Assembly: GCA_964511385.1 (NCBI GenBank)
Contig: CAZEFE010000002.1
Location: 1 to 64,000, forward strand
Source of the DNA: CAILHX01 sp964511385
GTDB taxonomy: Bacteria; Pseudomonadota; Gammaproteobacteria; Burkholderiales; Methylophilaceae
Length of the DNA stretch: 64,000 bases
Direction: 5' to 3'
Position numbers and translations under genes: made by a program. Under the pieces are notes generated by a model. It ran no database searches. It was not told the origin of the DNA and saw only the letters and a program-made list of their open reading frames with translations. Below, in pieces: positions 60,230 to 64,000 of this stretch; positions within the stretch are counted from its first letter, which is position 1, and every line of letters starts with the position of its first letter.

Positions 60230-61634
60230 AAAATATATTGCTGTACTGGTCAGCGCCTTGCTGCTCGGCGGTTGCGCCAGTTTCCCGGAATTCACCGTGT
60301 TCAAGAAGCCGGAAACCGAGCTGCCGCAAAGCTGGCCGGGGCTGCCGGAAAACGCGGTGGTGGCCGACAACGCCCAGTGGTGGAAACTGTACGGCGACAG
60401 CAAGCTGGATACCCTGGTCGAGGAGGCATTGGCGCATAACCATGACATCGCGCTGGCGGCAGCCCGCATTGAAGAGGCGCGCGCCAACGTCATCGTCAGC
60501 GATGCGGAAAGCGACCCGACGGCAACGGCGACGTTCCTGCCGTCGTATTACCGGAATTCCCATGCAACAGCCACGCCGATTCCGGGCAATGCCGGCAATA
60601 TCCGCAACAATGTGGCACGGGTGAATGTGTCGTACGAACTGGACCTGTGGGGCAAGCTGCGCCGCGCCACCGAAGCCGCGCGCGCCGACCTGCTGGCGGC
60701 GGAATCGGCCCGGGATACGGTGCGCAACAGCCTGACCGCCGAAGTGGTGCAAGGGTATTACACCCTGACGGCACGGGAAGCCCAGTTGGCGATTGCGCGC
60801 CGCACCGAAACCACCCGCCGGTCTACGCTGAGTTTGCAGAAGCTGCGCTTGAATGCCGGGGTGTCCTCGGAGTTCGAAGTGCGCCAGGTCGAAGCCGAAC
60901 TGGCGGCGGTGCAGGCGCAGATACCGGCACTGGAGCGCGCATGCAGGCAACAGGAAAACGCGCTGGCCGTGCTGCTGGGACGCAGCCCGCGTGCCCAGAT
61001 CGAGGATCGCGTGGCGGCGGCGGAAAGTGTCGGCGGCATCGAACTAAAAGTACCGGCCGGCTTGCCTTCGGAACTGCTGTTGCGGCGCCCTGATCTGCGT
61101 CAGGCCGAGCAAAACCTGGTGGCGGCGAACGCGCGGGTGAACGTGGCGCGCGCCGGGTTTTACCCTTCCATCACCTTGACCGGTTTCCTGGGCGGCGAGA
61201 GCGAGTCGCTGGCCGACCTGTTTATCGGCCCGGCCCGGATTTTCCGCTTTGCCGCGGAACTGACCCAGCCGTTGTTCGCCGGCAAGCGTATCGGTGCTTC
61301 GGTTGACGTTGCCAAGGCGCGCGAAGACCAGTTGGTTGAGGAGTACAAAAAAGCCATCGCCAATGCGTTCCGCGAAGTGCAAGACGGGTTGGTTGCGCAA
61401 AAAGCCGCCGGGGAAATCCTGGTTGCCGAGCAAACCCGGGTGGCTGCATTGCAGAAAGCGCAGGCGCTGGCCAAGCTGCGTTTCGAAAACGGCGTGGCCA
61501 GCCAGTTGGAATTGCTGGATGCCGAGCGCAACCTGCTGCAGGCCGAGTACAACAAAGCCGAGGCCGAGCGCTTGCAGCGCGTGGCCATGGCCGACCTGTT
61601 CAAGGCCATGGGCGGCGGCTGGCAGGGCTTGTAA
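60219..61634 (+). CDS. RND outer-membrane efflux channel (OprM/NodT family lipoprotein)
   Basis: 471 aa. Lipobox LLGGC (Cys19), two OEP repeats: LDTLVEEALAHNHDIALAAARIEEAR and VSYELDLWGKLRRATEAARAD in the first; GLPSELLLRRPDLRQAEQNLVAANARVNVARAGFYPSITLTG and the final LELLDAERNLLQAEYNKAEAERLQ in the second. Trimeric exit duct of the tripartite pump. Convergent with the FadL gene 12 bases away. Confidence 0.96.
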   Translation: MKNKKYIAVLVSALLLGGCASFPEFTVFKKPETELPQSWPGLPENAVVADNAQWWKLYGDSKLDTLVEEALAHNHDIALAAARIEEARANVIVSDAESDPTATATFLPSYYRNSHATATPIPGNAGNIRNNVARVNVSYELDLWGKLRRATEAARADLLAAESARDTVRNSLTAEVVQGYYTLTAREAQLAIARRTETTRRSTLSLQKLRLNAGVSSEFEVRQVEAELAAVQAQIPALERACRQQENALAVLLGRSPRAQIEDRVAAAESVGGIELKVPAGLPSELLLRRPDLRQAEQNLVAANARVNVARAGFYPSITLTGFLGGESESLADLFIGPARIFRFAAELTQPLFAGKRIGASVDVAKAREDQLVEEYKKAIANAFREVQDGLVAQKAAGEILVAEQTRVAALQKAQALAKLRFENGVASQLELLDAERNLLQAEYNKAEAERLQRVAMADLFKAMGGGWQGL

Positions 61635-61645
61635 GCGGTAGCGCG

Positions 61646-62902
61646 TTAGAAGTTGTAGCTGAGTTGCGCGCTCAGGATGTTGATGTCGCCTGAGTATTCA
61701 CCTTTAACACGGCCATTGACGCTGGGCAGTGTGGATTGGTTGTCGTCGATCGGCGCATCCTTGATGAACAGGTGCGAGTAAGCGACATCCACAACCGATT
61801 TGTCGGATATCTTGTACTGCGCACCCAGGGATAGCCAGGTTCGGTCGTTGCCGGGGATGCGCGCGGTGCGGAACTGGTCTTTAATGGCATCCTGGTCATA
61901 GGCCACGCCGGCGCGCAGTTTGAGACTGTCGCTGTAGCGGTAATTGGCGCCAACGGAGAAACGCAGGGTGTTTTCCCAGTTTTCCGTGGTGAGTTGCAGT
62001 AATGCCCCGGTGTCGCGGATGATGCGCAATTCCTTGAAGCGGCTCCAGCGTGTCCAGGTGATATCTCCCAGCAAGTCCCATTGATCGTTGATCCGGGAGA
62101 GCGCGCTCAGCGATACCGTTTCCGGCAGGGCGACGCTGGCTTTGATCCCGCCATCAGGTGCGGCGGCCGCAGGTATTGCGGCCGGGCGCGTGAAGTGCAC
62201 ATCGCCCTTCAGCGTCTGGTCGACCTTGGAGCGATAGGCCAGACCCAGCCGGGTGTCCGGTGTGATCTGGTAAATAGCACCCAGGTTGTAGCCATACCCC
62301 CAACCATCTCCTTGTACGCCAACCGTGCCTTCGCCGGCACCGCCAAAGTTGACGGCGCGGGTCAGGGTGGCCGAGGCGCGCATGGCAGAAACCCCGAAGC
62401 CCAAGGACAGGGCATCGCTGGCCTTGAATGAGATGGATGGGTTGATGTTGATGGATTTGACTTCGGATTTAATCGCCTGGAAACGTCCCAGCCACGTCGG
62501 CTCGTACTCGGTTTTCAGCCCGAACGGGGCATTGATCCCCAGCCCCAACTGTATCCTGTCATTGATGGCTTTATTGATATACAGGTTGGGAAGCAACGCC
62601 CAGTCGCCCAGGTCGCCACCGTTGCCGTTGAGTGGTTTGCCAAAGCCGGCGACGGAACCGTTGTCCGACAACTCGGCGGAAGTGCGCAGGACATGCGCGG
62701 CAAACACCGCCTGGGAGTCGGGCAGGTAAGTCATGCCCGCCGGGTTGAAGAAGATGGTACTGGCATCTTCGGCCACGGCGGCGGCACCGGCAAACGCATT
62801 GCCCATGCCGCTGGCATTTTGTTCGATGAGGGCAAAACCCGCCGCATGGGCGGTGGTGCAAAGCAAACTGGCAAGCAAGACTGAAGGAACCCGATATTGC
62901 AT
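61646..62902 (-). CDS. Outer-membrane transporter, OmpP1/FadL family
   Basis: 418 aa. Signal peptide (VLLASLLCTTAHA), then AGFALIEQNASGMGNAFAGAAAVAEDAST with the FadL hatch motif and FFNPAGMTYLP, repeated beta strands and a C-terminal aromatic end (LSYNF) for Bam recognition. Imports long-chain fatty acids or other hydrophobic compounds. It is followed by nothing on the same strand in the window before oprM; upstream lies an acyl-CoA synthetase gene, 39 bases away, a functional pair. Confidence 0.94.
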   Translation of the reverse strand: MQYRVPSVLLASLLCTTAHAAGFALIEQNASGMGNAFAGAAAVAEDASTIFFNPAGMTYLPDSQAVFAAHVLRTSAELSDNGSVAGFGKPLNGNGGDLGDWALLPNLYINKAINDRIQLGLGINAPFGLKTEYEPTWLGRFQAIKSEVKSININPSISFKASDALSLGFGVSAMRASATLTRAVNFGGAGEGTVGVQGDGWGYGYNLGAIYQITPDTRLGLAYRSKVDQTLKGDVHFTRPAAIPAAAAPDGGIKASVALPETVSLSALSRINDQWDLLGDITWTRWSRFKELRIIRDTGALLQLTTENWENTLRFSVGANYRYSDSLKLRAGVAYDQDAIKDQFRTARIPGNDRTWLSLGAQYKISDKSVVDVAYSHLFIKDAPIDDNQSTLPSVNGRVKGEYSGDINILSAQLSYNF

Positions 62903-62941
62903 GACGTACTTCTCCCCTTGGATTGTTAAAGTTATGGTTGG

Positions 62942-64000
62942 TTATTGCTGGTTGTAGCCTTCATACATCACTTCGATTTCATGCCGGTAACGCTCTTGTA
63001 CGACATTACGCTTGAGTTTCATGGTGGGCGTGAGCAGGCCGTTATCCACAGTCCACGGTTCGGTCAGCAGCGCTGCGCGGCGGATTTTGGCATAACCGGG
63101 AAACGCTTTCATTTTGTGGGCGACGCGCGTCAGGGCGAATGCCCGGGCTTGCGGCAACTGCAGGCTGGTGGGCCATGACCCGGGCAGATCACGTTCCCTG
63201 GCGGCCTGCTCCCAGCGTTCATGGTTCACCACCGCCAGCAGGCTGAGGTAAGCCTTGCCTTCACCGACGATCATCACCTGCTCGAATAGCGGGTCGGTGA
63301 GGATGGCGGCTTCCATGTCGGTGGGTGGCACTTTTTCGCCGTTGGAAAGCACGATGATTTCCTTGACGCGGCCGGTAATAAAAATATGCCCGGCTTCGTC
63401 GATGCGTACTACGTCGCCGGTGTTCAGCCAGCCGTCCGGGTTGATGATGGCGCGGGTGGCGGCTTCGTTGTTCCAGTAGCCGAGCATGACGTTATGGCCG
63501 CGGACTTCCAGCGCGTTGTTTTCGTCCAGGCGGACTTCCACGCCCTGGATCGGGCGGCCGATGCTGGCGGGGATGTTGTCTTCCACGCGGTTGACGCCGA
63601 TGACCGGGCTGGTTTCCGTCAACCCGTAGCCTTGCAGGATGGGCAGGCCGAGGCCGATAAATGTGCGTGCGCTATTGGCTGACAGTGCGGCGCCACCGGA
63701 TACCGCCAGCCGCAACCGGCCACCCAGCCGCTGCATCACTTTATCGGCAACCAGCCGCTTGAGCAGCGGCCATAACAGATGGCTCCAGCGCCAAGGCTCG
63801 CGCCCCTGGGCGTGCTCGAAACGGCTATAACCGACGCTGACGGCCAGGTCGAACAGCCAGCGCGCATAAGCCGGGCCTTTGTCGAGCTTGCCGCGGATTG
63901 CCGCCTGGATGCGCTCGAAAATGCGCGGCACGGTGATCAGGATGGTCGGCTTGATGGTCGCCATGTCTTCCTGCAATTGCTGCACCGATCGCGCATAAGC
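62942..64000 (-). CDS. Long-chain acyl-CoA synthetase (AMP-forming), C-terminal part
   Basis: Only the last ~352 residues are in the window; the frame is open to the edge (reads AYARSVQQLQEDMATIKPT), so the gene continues beyond 64000. GYGLTETSPVIG (AMP-binding), GWLNTGDVVRIDEAGHIFITGRVKEIIVLSNGEKVPP (adenylate and Lys hinge) and MKLKRNVVQERYRHEI at the end are typical of FAA1/FadD-type enzymes. Activates fatty acids with ATP and CoA. Located just upstream of the FadL-type porin gene, probably one operon. Confidence 0.93.
   Translation of the reverse strand, partial: AYARSVQQLQEDMATIKPTILITVPRIFERIQAAIRGKLDKGPAYARWLFDLAVSVGYSRFEHAQGREPWRWSHLLWPLLKRLVADKVMQRLGGRLRLAVSGGAALSANSARTFIGLGLPILQGYGLTETSPVIGVNRVEDNIPASIGRPIQGVEVRLDENNALEVRGHNVMLGYWNNEAATRAIINPDGWLNTGDVVRIDEAGHIFITGRVKEIIVLSNGEKVPPTDMEAAILTDPLFEQVMIVGEGKAYLSLLAVVNHERWEQAARERDLPGSWPTSLQLPQARAFALTRVAHKMKAFPGYAKIRRAALLTEPWTVDNGLLTPTMKLKRNVVQERYRHEIEVMYEGYNQQ

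Overview
The window is a draft-assembly segment (a run of exactly 100 N at 2170-2269) from a motile, Gram-negative betaproteobacterium. The layout of scpA-scpB-rluB, fliFGHIJK/fliLMNOPQR, lolA-rarA-serS and the protein sequences look most like Nitrosomonadales/Gallionellales, but genus cannot be fixed from sequence reading alone. It is almost entirely ordinary chromosome: no phage, transposase, CRISPR array or biosynthetic cluster was seen. The accessory signals are a repeat-rich surface exoprotein at the left edge and several palindromic, MITE/REP-like intergenic elements.

Layout. 1-5010: 3' part of a very large filamentous-haemagglutinin-like repeat protein, interrupted by the assembly gap, followed by an overlapping FecR-domain exported protein. 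5815-6306: folA. 6340-9438 (minus): Orn/Lys/Arg decarboxylase, a 76-aa protein and dcd. 9482-11468 (minus): terminator, parvulin foldase, BolA, YciI, YciB. 11549-18700 (plus): PHP phosphoesterase, YciO/Sua5-like protein, M50 protease, trpS, scpA, scpB, rluB, rlmD. 18765-24741: aqpZ, a family-5 solute-binding lipoprotein, a 143-bp palindromic element, VOC protein, L,D-transpeptidase, two Opp/Dpp-type permeases, nagZ. 24847-26444: a FliD-like small protein and a Bax-inhibitor-1 family protein. 26587-37667: flagellar basal body, export apparatus and C-ring operon fliF to fliR. 37674-39020: amtB behind a convincing sigma-54 promoter with an NtrC site. 39054-40055 (minus): PAS-GGDEF protein. 40161-42799: ispD-ispF, convergent Smr protein and trxB. 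42912-49258: ftsK, lolA, rarA, serS, K+ channel-like protein. 49382-52569: mltF, tRNA-Ser(CGA), msrQ, msrP. 52856-55041: hisC and aroG. 55094-61634: tetR/acrR, acrA, acrB, oprM-type tripartite efflux system with an AcrR-like operator. 61646-64000 (minus): FadL/OmpP1 porin and the 3' part of a long-chain acyl-CoA synthetase.

How the genes work together. The flagellar block encodes MS ring, rotor/C-ring, export ATPase complex, hook-length control and the membrane export gate. NagZ, the L,D-transpeptidase and the Opp-like permeases suggest a peptidoglycan-recycling or peptide-uptake locus whose ATPase subunits are elsewhere. AcrABC-type efflux is under a local TetR repressor. FadL and acyl-CoA synthetase form an outer-membrane uptake/activation pair for long-chain fatty acids. 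MsrP/MsrQ repairs oxidised periplasmic methionines. The most noteworthy items are the gap in the repeat exoprotein, whose missing length can be predicted from internal repeats; two 143-bp MITE-like elements with long terminal inverted repeats and apparently compensatory changes; a third palindrome forming the 3' ends of two convergent genes; the msrQ tail lying antisense in a tRNA gene; and a channel with a non-canonical selectivity filter.
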